From Halobacteriales archaeon (lineage in GTDB: Archaea > Halobacteriota > Halobacteria > Halobacteriales > SKNY01): 64,000 bases of DNA. The stretch spans positions 20,883 to 84,882 of the forward strand of contig SKQO01000060.1 of the NCBI GenBank assembly GCA_007118975.1, written 5' to 3'. The position numbers were made by a program, and so were the translations under genes. The notes beneath the pieces are model-generated. The model saw nothing but the letters and a program-made list of their open reading frames with translations, was not told the origin of the DNA and made no database searches. Below, piece after piece: positions 36,640-45,158 of this stretch (its first letter is position 1; every line of letters begins with the position of its first letter).

Positions 36640-37653
36640 GTGAGACCCCGTCAGTATCCGATGATGTCGAGAGGAGTACGAACAGGACAGGAATCGAGAT
36701 CGGTAAGCTTCGACCTCGTCCTGGGGATTTTACTCGGGGTGTGGATGATTACCGTCGGGCTCGGGTATTGGTCGGATATGTTCGGACGCGCCGTACTTGG
36801 CATCATCGCGATTCTCATCGCGCCCGGTTGGATGCTCGTCGCAGCATTGCTCCCCAGTGCTGGATCGCGAGCGTTCTCTTCATGGTCGACTGGAGGCCCG
36901 GAAAGGGTCCAGGTCTCGAGCATCGAACGAGGCGTGCTTGCTGTCGGCATGAGTCTCTGTCTGGTCCCGCTCATCGGAATGGCCGTCCACTTCTCACCGG
37001 CAACCATTCGTCCCGGGACGTTCCTCGGTGCAATCGGTGGTGCAACGGCCGTTCTTGGGCTGCTTGCAGTCTTTCGGCGCCTTCAACTCCAACCGAGGGA
37101 ACGATATACCATCGGTGGGCCTGGGAGTCTGATCGGGGAGATTGAGCGACTCCAAACGCCGGGAACGAACCCTGCCATCGCCATCCTACTCGTGGTTGGG
37201 TTCCTGTTCGCGGGTGGGGGGATTGGATATGCAGTCTGGGCGGCTGAGCCGGGCGAACCGCACACCGCGTTTCATTTAACCACCGAAGATCCGGACACTG
37301 GTGAATTCGTGGCTGCGGGATATCCATCGGAGGTGACCGAAGGAGGGGAAGCGACAGTAACAGTCGGGATCACCAACGCCGAAGATCGACCGATTGAGTA
37401 TACCGTCATCGTGCTCCTTCAATCCGTGTCCGCGGATCGCGAGCCATTTACGGAGGAGGAACTCGATCGCTTCGAAGTTCCGCTCGAGCAGGGTAACTCC
37501 TGGACAGCCCAGCACTCAGTCGAGCCTTCGGTGACTGGGGACGAACTCCGCGTCACCTATCTACTCTACGATGATGCCCCCGTCGACGAACCAGGTACAG
37601 AAAACGCCTATCGGTCGGCACACTACTGGGTCGATGTGGAACCGGCCAACTGA
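36640..37653 (+). CDS. DUF1616 family membrane protein
   Basis: A 337-residue protein with GTG start at 36640; an ATG pair at 36661 is equally possible and shortens it by seven residues. The first half has four to five hydrophobic segments (about 27-48, 49-70, 95-115, 122-145, 183-205), with GRAVLGIIAILIAPGWMLVA typical of DUF1616. Residues about 215-337 form an outside beta domain: PSEVTEGGEATVTVGITNAE, IEYTVIVLLQSV and SVEPSVTGDELRVTYLLYDD. This is the usual layout of archaeal DUF1616 proteins, which often sit in glycosylation loci. Molecular role unknown. A hydrolase-like membrane protein gene follows 59 bases downstream. Confidence 0.88.
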   Translation: MRPRQYPMMSRGVRTGQESRSVSFDLVLGILLGVWMITVGLGYWSDMFGRAVLGIIAILIAPGWMLVAALLPSAGSRAFSSWSTGGPERVQVSSIERGVLAVGMSLCLVPLIGMAVHFSPATIRPGTFLGAIGGATAVLGLLAVFRRLQLQPRERYTIGGPGSLIGEIERLQTPGTNPAIAILLVVGFLFAGGGIGYAVWAAEPGEPHTAFHLTTEDPDTGEFVAAGYPSEVTEGGEATVTVGITNAEDRPIEYTVIVLLQSVSADREPFTEEELDRFEVPLEQGNSWTAQHSVEPSVTGDELRVTYLLYDDAPVDEPGTENAYRSAHYWVDVEPAN

Positions 37654-37712
37654 TACAGAGGGCATTGCGTAGCCGTCCTGTAACTAAGTGAACGACAGGA
37701 GACGTGGCACGT

Positions 37713-38282
37713 ATGTGGCCCTGGGAGCACGCGTTGTTCGCGTATATCTTTTATTCGTTGTACGTTCGAGCTCGACACCGAGAGACCCCAGACGACTGGC
37801 CGGTGGTTGCACTGGTCGGAGGTTCACTGTTTCCCGATCTCATCGACAAGCCTCTCGCCTGGCAGTTCGACGTGTTTGAGAGCGGTTATGCCGTAGCCCA
37901 CTCAGTGTTCGTAGCCGTCCCTATCGTTGGACTGATCTACGTCATCACGGGTCGAACGGGGCATCGGCGAAGTGGGATCGCATTCGGAATTGGCTATCTC
38001 CTTCATCTCGTGGGGGATGTCCTGCCGCGAACCGTGGCACGGGGCGAGTTGTATCTAGATCCGATCACCTGGCCGTACGGGAACCCGAGGCCCGATCACC
38101 ACGAAAGCTTACTTACTGGATTCATAGATAATTTGTGGGAGTATCTCGCCCACTTTGCAACATTGGACATTACACCTGTTGTGGCTCTGCAGCTCGGAGT
38201 GGTGTTCATCGGAACCATACTCTGGATCATCGACGGGTTCCCCGGGCTTCGACTGTTCTGGCGAAAGCGACGGATTGAGTAG
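37713..38282 (+). CDS. YdjM-like membrane-bound metal-dependent hydrolase (DUF457)
   Basis: A 189-residue protein started at the ATG giving MWPWEHALFAYIFYSLY. Haloarchaeal homologs begin MWPWEH, which favours this over the GTG three codons upstream. Four hydrophobic segments are visible. Conserved His/Asp residues lie at H6, in GGSLFPDLIDKP (about 36-47), in VAHSVFVAVP (His about 62) and in LLHLVGDVLPR (about 96-106). That arrangement is the YdjM/LexA-regulated hydrolase family, predicted to be a membrane phosphatase or hydrolase. It may share a transcript with the DUF1616 gene. Confidence 0.88.
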   Translation: MWPWEHALFAYIFYSLYVRARHRETPDDWPVVALVGGSLFPDLIDKPLAWQFDVFESGYAVAHSVFVAVPIVGLIYVITGRTGHRRSGIAFGIGYLLHLVGDVLPRTVARGELYLDPITWPYGNPRPDHHESLLTGFIDNLWEYLAHFATLDITPVVALQLGVVFIGTILWIIDGFPGLRLFWRKRRIE

Positions 38283-38360
38283 TTGACGCGCCCGGTGGTG
38301 GTCTGGTATTGATGAATCTCTCGAGGAGTACTCCAGCACGAAGATTGACGGTGTCACCTT

Positions 38361-38810
38361 CTACACGCGCACGATTGCCTCGGGGGCGACCCGCGATCCG
38401 TCCACCTGCACGTTCACATCCCCACCCACAGCAACGTACCCGAGGTCGCCCGTGATCTGGTATCGCCGTCGGCCTGCCGCTACAACACCCTCGGCCGATG
38501 ACCCCGAGACACGCTTTCCGGCCCCGGGACCATCCCGGGGGCTTGCCGCGATCGATCCGTCCACGGTCACCTCGTAAGCGACCAGATCCCCAGTTCCGAT
38601 GATCTCGAGTTCTCGTTCCGTCTCGGAAGCATTATCATTTGCGGCTGTCGTCCCGGTCACGCCCAAAGCAGCCACTGCCGCTGCGATCGCCGCACCTGCG
38701 CGCATGCAACCGCGCCGGCTAAACCCGACAAGCTTCTGTTTGCTGTTCGATACGTCTTTGTCAGCAGACCCTCTCGTTGGATCTTCTTCTTCCTCCAGCT
38801 TGCGTGCCAT
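38361..38810 (-). CDS. Small Tat-exported protein with MARKL leader
   Basis: A 149-residue protein starting MARKLEEEEDP, then an acidic linker, then FSRRGCMRAGAAIAAAVAAL (about residues 31-50), a twin-arginine signal with hydrophobic core. A Cys directly after RRG is not a lipobox. The rest is a small beta-type domain: LEIIGTGDLVAYEVTVDGSI, then GRRRYQITGDLGYVAVGGDV, a pattern of short strands and glycines seen in haloarchaeal secreted proteins of unknown function. Promoter and first five residues match the Tat leader of the beta-helix protein at 12949, so co-expression is likely. Function unknown. Confidence 0.75.
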   Translation of the reverse strand: MARKLEEEEDPTRGSADKDVSNSKQKLVGFSRRGCMRAGAAIAAAVAALGVTGTTAANDNASETERELEIIGTGDLVAYEVTVDGSIAASPRDGPGAGKRVSGSSAEGVVAAGRRRYQITGDLGYVAVGGDVNVQVDGSRVAPEAIVRV

Positions 38811-38833
38811 GCGAATTCGGATTCTAGAATCGG

Positions 38834-38846
38834 CGCAATAAGTGTT
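38834..38846 (-). promoter_or_regulatory. Promoter core shared with the gene starting at 12949
   Basis: Minus-strand AACACTTATTGCG, 23 bases before the ATG at 38810. It is identical in sequence and spacing to the site at 12973-12985. It likely acts as the TATA/BRE region of a leaderless transcript. Confidence 0.6.
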
Positions 38847-38979
38847 GCGATACTTATGTATTTTCATATGCGTGAAAGTTCATCAAGCAATCACACCGTA
38901 AAGTCCCAATATAGACATTCAACAGTGTTTTTAACAGCATTTTCAAAGTGCAAGATCAAATATATTACCTAAATCAGAG

Positions 38980-39005
38980 AGATCGTAATGACACCATTAC
39001 GATCT
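38980..39005. repeat. Perfect 11-bp inverted repeat with 4-base spacer
   Basis: AGATCGTAATG at 38980-38990 and CATTACGATCT at 38995-39005 are exact reverse complements separated by ACAC. It lies between divergent promoters, so an operator for a dimeric regulator is more likely than a terminator. A small hairpin RNA is also possible. Confidence 0.6.
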
Positions 39006-39140
39006 TGTTTACTCACTGAAACCGCCCGCCGTGATGCCACCAGTGGTACCGAGATATCTTGCGAAACCGAGATGGATGAGTGCCACGAGAAGTTGTTCTG
39101 AGATTGCGTTTTCGTGCCAGGTGGTGGATACCATGGAAGC

Positions 39141-39164
39141 ACGCACCGACCCTGGTCGGTGCGT
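39141..39164. repeat. Near-perfect GC-rich palindrome followed by TTTG
   Basis: ACGCACCGACC at 39141-39151 and GGTCGGTGCGT at 39154-39164 are exact complements with CT between them. The strong stem is followed on the plus strand by TTTG. It could end a small transcript or be the end of a decayed element. Confidence 0.55.
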
Positions 39165-39320
39165 TTGTCGATTACGAACGCCATAACTCTGACACACCCT
39201 TCGGATCTTGAATGATTTTCCCTGGACATCAACTCGACCCAGGCGACTGACCAGTTATGCCATGGACACATCAAATTAATATACAATCAACTAGGACTTT
39301 AATTTCCTTAAACTAATGGA

Positions 39321-41786
39321 GTGAAATTTATAAGCATCGGCTTGGAAGTCGCGGCTGTGACCGGTTCCCGGTTGGAGGGTTTAGAAACCGTGAATGAAAT
39401 CAATTCTGATATATCCCAGCGGAGAACACACCCTGTTCGCCGTGGAGCTGGGTCGGCTGGATTCGAAACCCGACCTTCGGATGGTGAACACTCTGGGGTG
39501 GTAATATTGGACTCGTCTTTGCACGTTCTTACGGGCAAGCTGGGCGGAAGCGTTGCCTCACACGTTGCGGCGTTGGACACGGGGACGTCCTTGAAAGACC
39601 GGACGGATCGTCTGTATGGGCGTATCGCGCGGGCGAGCGAAGAGGCTCTGCAAAGCGGCGCTCCAAACCGATTCGAAGTGACCCTGGATGACCGCCGTTC
39701 CATTACCGGTGCGGCACTTCCGATGGGAAACTCCGTCGCGGTTCGGTTGAAAGAAGCTGATAGCGACTCGGCCCGGGCCTCGACGACAGATAGCGAGTAT
39801 TCGAGCGTGTGTCTCCTAGATGCCACCGATCGGATCACCGCCATCGACGACGAACTGGTCGAGCTGAGTGGACAGACACGGGATCAACTTGTCGGCGCCC
39901 CGAAAACACAGCTGTTCGTCATCGACGCAGGAGCCGCCGCCGATGAAATCGGGGTGCGCACGGACGGGGGGGTACACGTGCCCATACAGGTCGAAGAAGT
40001 AGCACTGTCACATGGGAAACTCCTTCTCATCGAACCGAAGTGTTCACTGCTGGATCGCTGGAAACTGGAGCGTGCCCTCTTGCGCGCGGCTGAGGCCTTT
40101 GTGGACGCAGAACACTCAGAAACCGTTCTGTCGAAAATCCCGCCAGTCATCGAGGAGGTATGTTCACACGCACGGACGGTCGTATACTCGTTCGATGCGT
40201 CGACAACAACACTTGAACCAGTAGCGGGTGATATTGAGGACGCGTTACCCCGAAATCCGGGCTGTGAGACCTGGATGGCATTTGTCGCGGCTCAAGCCGA
40301 GAATAGTGAAACCGGTGGACGACGTGAGCTTGGAACCCCCGGGGCTGCATTGGTAACGCCCCAACGGAGCGAGATAGGTTGGAGCATATCGTCGGGGCGT
40401 TCGGATCCGCGAGAGGAAGTCCCACCACCGGAGATCATATTCGCCTCGCTTGCGGATCGAGGCCTCGCCCGGATTACCATCGATCGGAATGCTCCCTCTC
40501 AACTCGATCTAGCATTCGTCGAGCGACTTTTGACATATGCGGTTTCCGCTCTCGAACGGATCGAAATGACGGGGAAACTCGATCGACAACGAGATCGTCT
40601 CGCGGTTCGACGGGAGGAAATCACTCGGTCCCGGAAGCGATCGGCCGTGCTAAATCAGGTGGCGGGCAAACTCGACGATGCCCGCACGGTCAGTGAAGCG
40701 ACCGAGGCTGCCTGTACCCAGATCGCTGAACTCGCGGAGGTGGCTTTCGCGTGGATGGGTGACGCTGATAAAAACACCGACCTTGTTCACCGGATTGCAC
40801 AGTCTGGCGAGGATCGAGGATATCTCGACTGGATCGCTGCGACACAAGCAGACGAATCAATAGCCACGGTGGAGCCAACTGCGCGCGCGATAAAGCATCG
40901 GGAACTGGTTTGCGAGTGTGAGTTATCTGATGCCGGCGAACGTGAGCCCTGGCGACAACAATGTTTAATGAAGGGGTTCCAGGCCGTCGTGAGTGTCCCC
41001 GTTGCTCATCAACGTGTGCAATATGGCGCGCTCACGATATACGCTACCGAATCGGATGCGATTGGGGAGGAATTCGTCCAGATGCTAGAGACGATTGCCA
41101 CGACAGTGGGAAACACCATTAATCGTGTGATTATGGAGCAGTCACTCCACGAAGAGGCGGACATTGAACTTTCGTTCAGCCTTTCCGATCCCGAGGCCTT
41201 GCTCTGTCGACTCGCAGCAAGGCTCGGAGATCCAGTTACCATCTCGAGCACCATCCCTCGGGACCGAAAATCAGCCGAGCTATATATACAGACGGCTGCA
41301 GGAGAACCAGCGGATATCGAGGCACTTCCCACGATCAAGGAAGTGCGCGAACCATCTGACAGCAACTGTGATCTGGTTGTGACCGTTTCGGAGCCACCAA
41401 TTACCGGCTGCCTCGCGAATTTTGGAGCGCGGGTAAAGGAGATGCGTGCCGAGTGTGACAGGATTGACTCGATCGTGAACGTTCCTTCGGCAACGAACGT
41501 CCGGAGGCTCATGAATCGCCTCGGTGAGCACTATCGAAATGTGGAACTGAACGCCCGACGGCGGCAGAATCGCGGATCAAGATCCTCACGAGCGCCGGTG
41601 ATTGACGACCTCACCGAGAGGCAACGGGAGGTGGCCCGGGAGGCATATCGGCTGGGCTACTTCGAATGGCCACGCGAGAAGACGGGCGAAGAGGTCGCAA
41701 ACGCGTTGGATATCACCCAGCCAACGTTCAACCGTCACTTGCGCATCACCGAACAGGCGATATTCGCGGAACTCTTCTCCGACTAA
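39321..41786 (+). CDS. Bat-like multi-domain regulator: PAS/GAF sensor with C-terminal HTH-10
   Basis: An 821-residue protein with GTG start at 39321; no in-frame ATG precedes the first domain. Domains in order: an N-terminal PAS-like region (about 55-150; SGVVILDSSLHVL), a second PAS-like region (about 155-245; SVCLLDATDRITAID), a GAF-like region (about 255-410), a short coiled coil (about 411-440), a second GAF domain (about 441-590), a bacterioopsin-activator output segment (about 600-735) and the HTH-10 at the end: LTERQREVAREAYRLGYFEW followed by VANALDITQPTFNRHLRITE. This is the layout of Bat, which controls bacterioopsin genes, and of many haloarchaeal sensors of oxygen, redox or light. 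Soluble. It probably senses an intracellular signal and binds DNA. A HalOD1 gene lies 230 bases downstream. Confidence 0.9.
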   Translation: MKFISIGLEVAAVTGSRLEGLETVNEINSDISQRRTHPVRRGAGSAGFETRPSDGEHSGVVILDSSLHVLTGKLGGSVASHVAALDTGTSLKDRTDRLYGRIARASEEALQSGAPNRFEVTLDDRRSITGAALPMGNSVAVRLKEADSDSARASTTDSEYSSVCLLDATDRITAIDDELVELSGQTRDQLVGAPKTQLFVIDAGAAADEIGVRTDGGVHVPIQVEEVALSHGKLLLIEPKCSLLDRWKLERALLRAAEAFVDAEHSETVLSKIPPVIEEVCSHARTVVYSFDASTTTLEPVAGDIEDALPRNPGCETWMAFVAAQAENSETGGRRELGTPGAALVTPQRSEIGWSISSGRSDPREEVPPPEIIFASLADRGLARITIDRNAPSQLDLAFVERLLTYAVSALERIEMTGKLDRQRDRLAVRREEITRSRKRSAVLNQVAGKLDDARTVSEATEAACTQIAELAEVAFAWMGDADKNTDLVHRIAQSGEDRGYLDWIAATQADESIATVEPTARAIKHRELVCECELSDAGEREPWRQQCLMKGFQAVVSVPVAHQRVQYGALTIYATESDAIGEEFVQMLETIATTVGNTINRVIMEQSLHEEADIELSFSLSDPEALLCRLAARLGDPVTISSTIPRDRKSAELYIQTAAGEPADIEALPTIKEVREPSDSNCDLVVTVSEPPITGCLANFGARVKEMRAECDRIDSIVNVPSATNVRRLMNRLGEHYRNVELNARRRQNRGSRSSRAPVIDDLTERQREVAREAYRLGYFEWPREKTGEEVANALDITQPTFNRHLRITEQAIFAELFSD

Positions 41787-42017
41787 ATCGACCGTCTCAA
41801 CGGATGCTTTCTATTTCGAGTCCGGGCATTCATTAGTAATTAGACGTGCCCCGGTGGAGCGTGAGTAGGAAACGCCCCGATCGTGCCATAGACGTTGTCA
41901 GGCCAGAGTTGGTAGCGATTCCCAGGGCTACACACGTAGTGTTACGATTTCATTTACCGCTATTATGGTTGCCATAACCGACATGGCAGTAGGGCATATA
42001 CCTGGAATTGGGTACGC

Positions 42018-42260
42018 ATGACCCGCACTGCTGGCACCACCATTTGCTGGGATATCGTTTCGTCGGTCGCCGACGCAAAAGGAGTCGATCCTGTCGAGTT
42101 GGAGGGACGATTAGGAGACTTGTTCGACGTAGAAGCGCTGCAGCGAACCGTCGATTGCGCGAGACGCGCCGACGGGATCGACTTATCGGTCGAGTTCGAA
42201 CTCGAAAACTGCAATGTCTCCGTTACCCCTCATGCCGTCGAGGCCCAACGCCTCGATTGA
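42018..42260 (+). CDS. Stand-alone HalOD1 output-domain protein
   Basis: An 80-residue protein that is nearly all HalOD1 domain: TICWDIVSSVADAKGVDPVE at the start (helix with V-D-P), LGDLFDVEALQRTVD (the L-F-D/N-x-x-A-L signature) and VEFELENCNVSVTPH, a beta hairpin. HalOD1 usually forms the C-terminal output part of haloarchaeal response regulators; single-domain copies are common and are thought to interact with signalling partners. This is one of four such genes here (also 49517, 51787, 56378). Cytoplasmic. The partner is unknown. Confidence 0.85.
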   Translation: MTRTAGTTICWDIVSSVADAKGVDPVELEGRLGDLFDVEALQRTVDCARRADGIDLSVEFELENCNVSVTPHAVEAQRLD

Positions 42261-42288
42261 CGGCATCCCAACTTCAGTCGAACGAACC

Positions 42289-42948
42289 TTATTCTTCGAC
42301 GTCGTTCTCCTCGGCCGCGAGCACGAGCGTTACCTCCTGATCCGCGCCTTCGATGGTGACTTCCTCCTCAGCCTCGCCGATGTCATCCTCATGCGCGCGA
42401 ACAGTGTAGTCGCCATCCGGTAGCTCGACGGTCGCCATCCCATCCTGATCGGTTGTGACCTCTTCTTCGAGGGCATCCGCACCCATGTCATCATCAACTT
42501 CGATTGAGGCTCCCTCGACGGGATTGCCATCCTCGTCTTCGACCGTGATGGAGAGTTCATATTCCTCCACATCGTCAGGATCCTCATCGTCGGGATCAAC
42601 GTCATTTTCTTCGTCGTCCGGTTCGACCTCATCATCGTCCGGCTCGTCGTCCGGCTCGACCTCGTCGTCATCGTCCGGTTCGATGGCGTCGTCATCGTCC
42701 GGCTCGTCGTCCGGCTCGACCTCGTCGTCATCGTCCGGTTCGATGGCGTCGTCATCATCCGGCTCGTCGTCCGGTTCGATCGCGTCGTCATCATCCGGCT
42801 CGTCGTCCGGTTCGATCGCGTCGTCATCGTCTGTATCATCGACTGGGTCGAGATCGTCGGTATCGTCGTCCGTACAGCCGGCCAGGCTCGTGAGGCCCGC
42901 CAAGCCAAGAACGGTTACGAACCGCCGCCGGTTAATATGCTCTCTCAT
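42289..42948 (-). CDS. Tat lipoprotein with acidic repeats and a C-terminal carboxypeptidase-regulatory-like domain
   Basis: A 219-residue protein. INRRRFVTVLGLAGLTSLAG followed by Cys (about residues 5-25) is a Tat signal with a lipobox (L-A-G-C), so the mature protein is lipid-anchored outside. Residues about 26-125 are almost only D, E and P in units such as PDDDDEVEPDDEPDDDD and DDAIEPDDE. Residues about 130-215 form a beta domain: LSITVEDEDGNPVEGASIEV, QDGMATVELPDGDYTVRA, the shape of carboxypeptidase-regulatory-like or CnaB-type domains. The acidic part likely works as a spacer or cation binder at the surface. The repeats are prone to length change. Confidence 0.85.
   Translation of the reverse strand: MREHINRRRFVTVLGLAGLTSLAGCTDDDTDDLDPVDDTDDDDAIEPDDEPDDDDAIEPDDEPDDDDAIEPDDDDEVEPDDEPDDDDAIEPDDDDEVEPDDEPDDDEVEPDDEENDVDPDDEDPDDVEEYELSITVEDEDGNPVEGASIEVDDDMGADALEEEVTTDQDGMATVELPDGDYTVRAHEDDIGEAEEEVTIEGADQEVTLVLAAEENDVEE
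42610..42835. repeat. Imperfect tandem repeats encoding the Asp/Glu/Pro spacer
   Basis: Within the lipoprotein gene. Bases 42661-42720 and 42721-42780 are nearly identical 60-base units, and 36-base versions continue to about 42830. The third bases vary, so the repeat is kept at protein level and has been copied by slippage or recombination. Confidence 0.75.
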
Positions 42949-43168
42949 TGTGCTGCGAGCGACGGTTGCCCTGGGGTGACTGTTGGTATTTTTATCATAT
43001 CCGACATTTATTGAGGATCAAGACGACCGGTTGGCCGGGGGGTATTGTCGTTCGCGACTGATTTGGTGACTGTGCCTTCCCGGAGAGGCAGCATTCCTTG
43101 TCAATGCGGTTTAACCCGGGCGAAACCCGTGCAACGGTTCGAAACCATCGGGATGGACTCGCAGGCTT

Positions 43169-43834
43169 ATGGCCGTCCCAGTCCTCCAGAATACCGTGTC
43201 ATCCCAGATTACGATCGACGGCGGTCGTCCCCCCGCAATCCAGGGCTCGTCCGCCGAGAACGACGGTTCGGAGCGTGGCTTGTCAATCGACGAAGTCTGT
43301 CACCTACTCCAAAACGAGCGACGGCGCAACGTCCTCGAGTATCTCCGTCGGACGGAAGATCAAGTCGAGATGCGGGAGATTGCAGAAGAGGTGGCTGCGG
43401 AGGAGAACGATACGAGTGTCGACCAGCTGCATCACGACGACAGAAAGCGTGTGTATATCGCGTTATACCAGGTCCATCTGCCGAAGATGGACGACTCTGG
43501 GATAATCGAGTACGACCAGGACAGAGGTACGGTGCGGAAAACCGCGGCCGCAAATCAGGTGTATCGGGCCATGGACGCCGTTAATGGGAAGGAGCCGGAA
43601 CCAAGCGCCAACGACTGGGAACGCCCCGGACTAAACTGGCCGCTGGTGAGTGTTGCCGTAGTTTCCGGGGTCGTTGTTGCCTTGGTTGCGGGTCTCAGCC
43701 TTGGCCTCTATGAGCTGGTCCTCGCGGTTCTCATCGCTTCAGCACTCTATGTCGTTTCCAAACCTAGACGGAGCTATCGGTGGATCACAACCATTATAGC
43801 CGGCAATTCCACCAATCGGGATCCCATATCGTGA
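43169..43834 (+). CDS. DUF7344-type winged-helix protein with C-terminal membrane anchor
   Basis: A 221-residue protein. After a 38-residue polar start, LSIDEVCHLLQNERRRNVLE (about 39-58) opens the winged helix, followed by VEMREIAEEVAAEENDTSVD, then RKRVYIALYQVHLPKMDDSG and IIEYDQDRGTVRK. This R-x-V-Y-I-x-L-Y-Q-x-H-L-P-K-(M/L) core is shared with the genes at 58025 and 58654. Residues about 150-200 hold two hydrophobic segments (LVSVAVVSGVVVALVAGLS and LVLAVLIASALYVV). So it is a membrane-tethered DNA-binding-like protein. Its target and signal are unknown. Separate from the lipoprotein gene upstream, which is divergent. Confidence 0.88.
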   Translation: MAVPVLQNTVSSQITIDGGRPPAIQGSSAENDGSERGLSIDEVCHLLQNERRRNVLEYLRRTEDQVEMREIAEEVAAEENDTSVDQLHHDDRKRVYIALYQVHLPKMDDSGIIEYDQDRGTVRKTAAANQVYRAMDAVNGKEPEPSANDWERPGLNWPLVSVAVVSGVVVALVAGLSLGLYELVLAVLIASALYVVSKPRRSYRWITTIIAGNSTNRDPIS

Positions 43835-43861
43835 CAAATTACATTACCTTTTTCTCGTGAA

Positions 43862-43871
43862 TTAAATATAA
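43862..43871 (+). promoter_or_regulatory. TATA-like box of the gene at 43897
   Basis: TTAAATATAA ends 25 bases before the ATG at 43897, the right distance for a leaderless archaeal transcript. Confidence 0.55.
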
Positions 43872-43896
43872 GCCGTTCATTCGACTAGAAGCGGTC

Positions 43897-45108
43897 ATGG
43901 GGCGGATGCGACCTCTGTTAAGCGATTGCAACAGAGGTTGCTGGGTCTCTAGATCGCGTGAGACGCGGTGGTTGGTATGCGTGTTGGGCGTCGTATTGCT
44001 AACACTCGGGTTGCTGGCTACAGTACCGCTGAGTGGGATGGCCAATGAACTCCCGACAAATGGCGCGTTGGAGGAGCAACCGCCCGGGAACCAGACGACC
44101 GTTTCAACAGCAAACATCAGCCACATTGAACACGGCGGACTTGGTATCATCCGTGAGGACGTCAATACTACGTACCTGTTCGAAGGGGAGCCCTTTTGGA
44201 TCGAGGTAATGTACGAAACCGGGGGGGACCTCACCAATGCGACTGTTTGCGTGGAAGTCTCCCCAGAGGAAGACTCGACGGCAGATGATGCCGAAACCGA
44301 CGAACTCAGCCCGGCCACAACATGTTCGCCTGCTCGGACGATCGAAAATTCGACACATGCACTGGAACGGCTCGATTATGACGAATGGGGTGGCGAGTGG
44401 TCGGGAGAAACCAACACAACGATATCGATCATCAGTGAAGTGGATGGAAACGAAACGATTCACGATACGCGGACGTACTTCCTCGTGGTCCTCGATCCCG
44501 ATGAGGATCTCTCGGGGAGCGGGCTGTCTAACGCGGAGGAACTTCGTGAAGGGACCGACTTCACCCGTGCCGATACTGCCCAGAGTGGATTGATCGACGG
44601 CGATGAAGTAACCACGTACGGAACCGACCCGCTGGCACGGGACACCTCAGGGAATGGTATTTCCGATGGTCTCGAGGTGCTCTTGGGGACGGACCCCACG
44701 AATCCGTTCACACCGCACGTCTTCGTGGTCGCGTTTGCTGTCCTCGTGGCCGGGGGGTTCGCCGGTGCAGCGATTTATTTGATGCCAAAGCGACTCGACC
44801 AGGTCGAGCAGGTGGATCGGCCCGCAGGACAATTGGGGAATGGTACCTTCGAAACCCCGACGAACGGGGCCACTACGGTCGTCACCGATCGAGGTCACGT
44901 ACTCGAGTTGTTGCACACCAACGAGGGGCAGATCAAACAACAGCACATTGTAAAGGAGACGGAGTGGTCGAAGTCCAAGGTCAGCCGACTGTTGGCACAG
45001 ATGGAGGAAGAAGGAACAATCAACAGAGTCCGGATCGGTCGCGAGAATGTCGTTATGCTGACTAATGATGAGGAAACAGGCTCGAACCAACAAGAAATCG
45101 AGCTTTGA
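43897..45108 (+). CDS. Transmembrane winged-helix protein with extracellular Ca-binding-type repeats
   Basis: A 403-residue protein. Residues about 27-48 (VLGVVLLTLGLLATVPLSGM) are a signal or first membrane segment. The region to about 205 is an extracellular beta domain with several N-x-T/S sites. From about 200 there is LDPDEDLSGSGLSNAEELRE, GLIDGDEVTTYGTDPLARDT and GNGISDGLEVLLGTDPTNPF, the D-x-D-x-D/S-G-x-x-D pattern of thrombospondin-type-3 or dockerin-like calcium repeats. A second membrane segment (VFVVAFAVLVAGGFAGAAIY, about 270-292) leads into a cytoplasmic winged helix at 330-395: VLELLHTNEGQIKQQHIVKE, then WSKSKVSRLLAQMEEEGTI. This looks like a one-component membrane sensor. The pilin-like gene follows 50 bases downstream. 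Confidence 0.88.
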   Translation: MGRMRPLLSDCNRGCWVSRSRETRWLVCVLGVVLLTLGLLATVPLSGMANELPTNGALEEQPPGNQTTVSTANISHIEHGGLGIIREDVNTTYLFEGEPFWIEVMYETGGDLTNATVCVEVSPEEDSTADDAETDELSPATTCSPARTIENSTHALERLDYDEWGGEWSGETNTTISIISEVDGNETIHDTRTYFLVVLDPDEDLSGSGLSNAEELREGTDFTRADTAQSGLIDGDEVTTYGTDPLARDTSGNGISDGLEVLLGTDPTNPFTPHVFVVAFAVLVAGGFAGAAIYLMPKRLDQVEQVDRPAGQLGNGTFETPTNGATTVVTDRGHVLELLHTNEGQIKQQHIVKETEWSKSKVSRLLAQMEEEGTINRVRIGRENVVMLTNDEETGSNQQEIEL

Positions 45109-45158
45109 GCGAGAACTCCACTGGTGACCGTCCATGAACACTAAGGCACATCCCAACA

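Larger units (their letters stand above)
38847..39320. other. Divergent intergenic region with two strong palindromes
   Basis: About 475 bases between two divergent genes. Besides the two inverted repeats listed separately, it has a broken minus-strand frame at 39009-39197 whose end reads QLLVALIHLGFARYLG, which looks protein-like and may be the remnant of a lost gene. AT-rich sequence at 39275-39310 is a likely promoter for the gene at 39321. Confidence 0.4.

Noticed and set aside
42610..42835. Possible CRISPR-like repeat array
   Set aside because: Repeats are tandem, in frame and without unique spacers; they code for the acidic spacer.
42455..42979. Ser/Gly repeat protein on the plus strand
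   Set aside because: It is the complement of the Asp/Glu/Pro repeats of the lipoprotein, whose Tat signal, lipobox and folded domain are clear.
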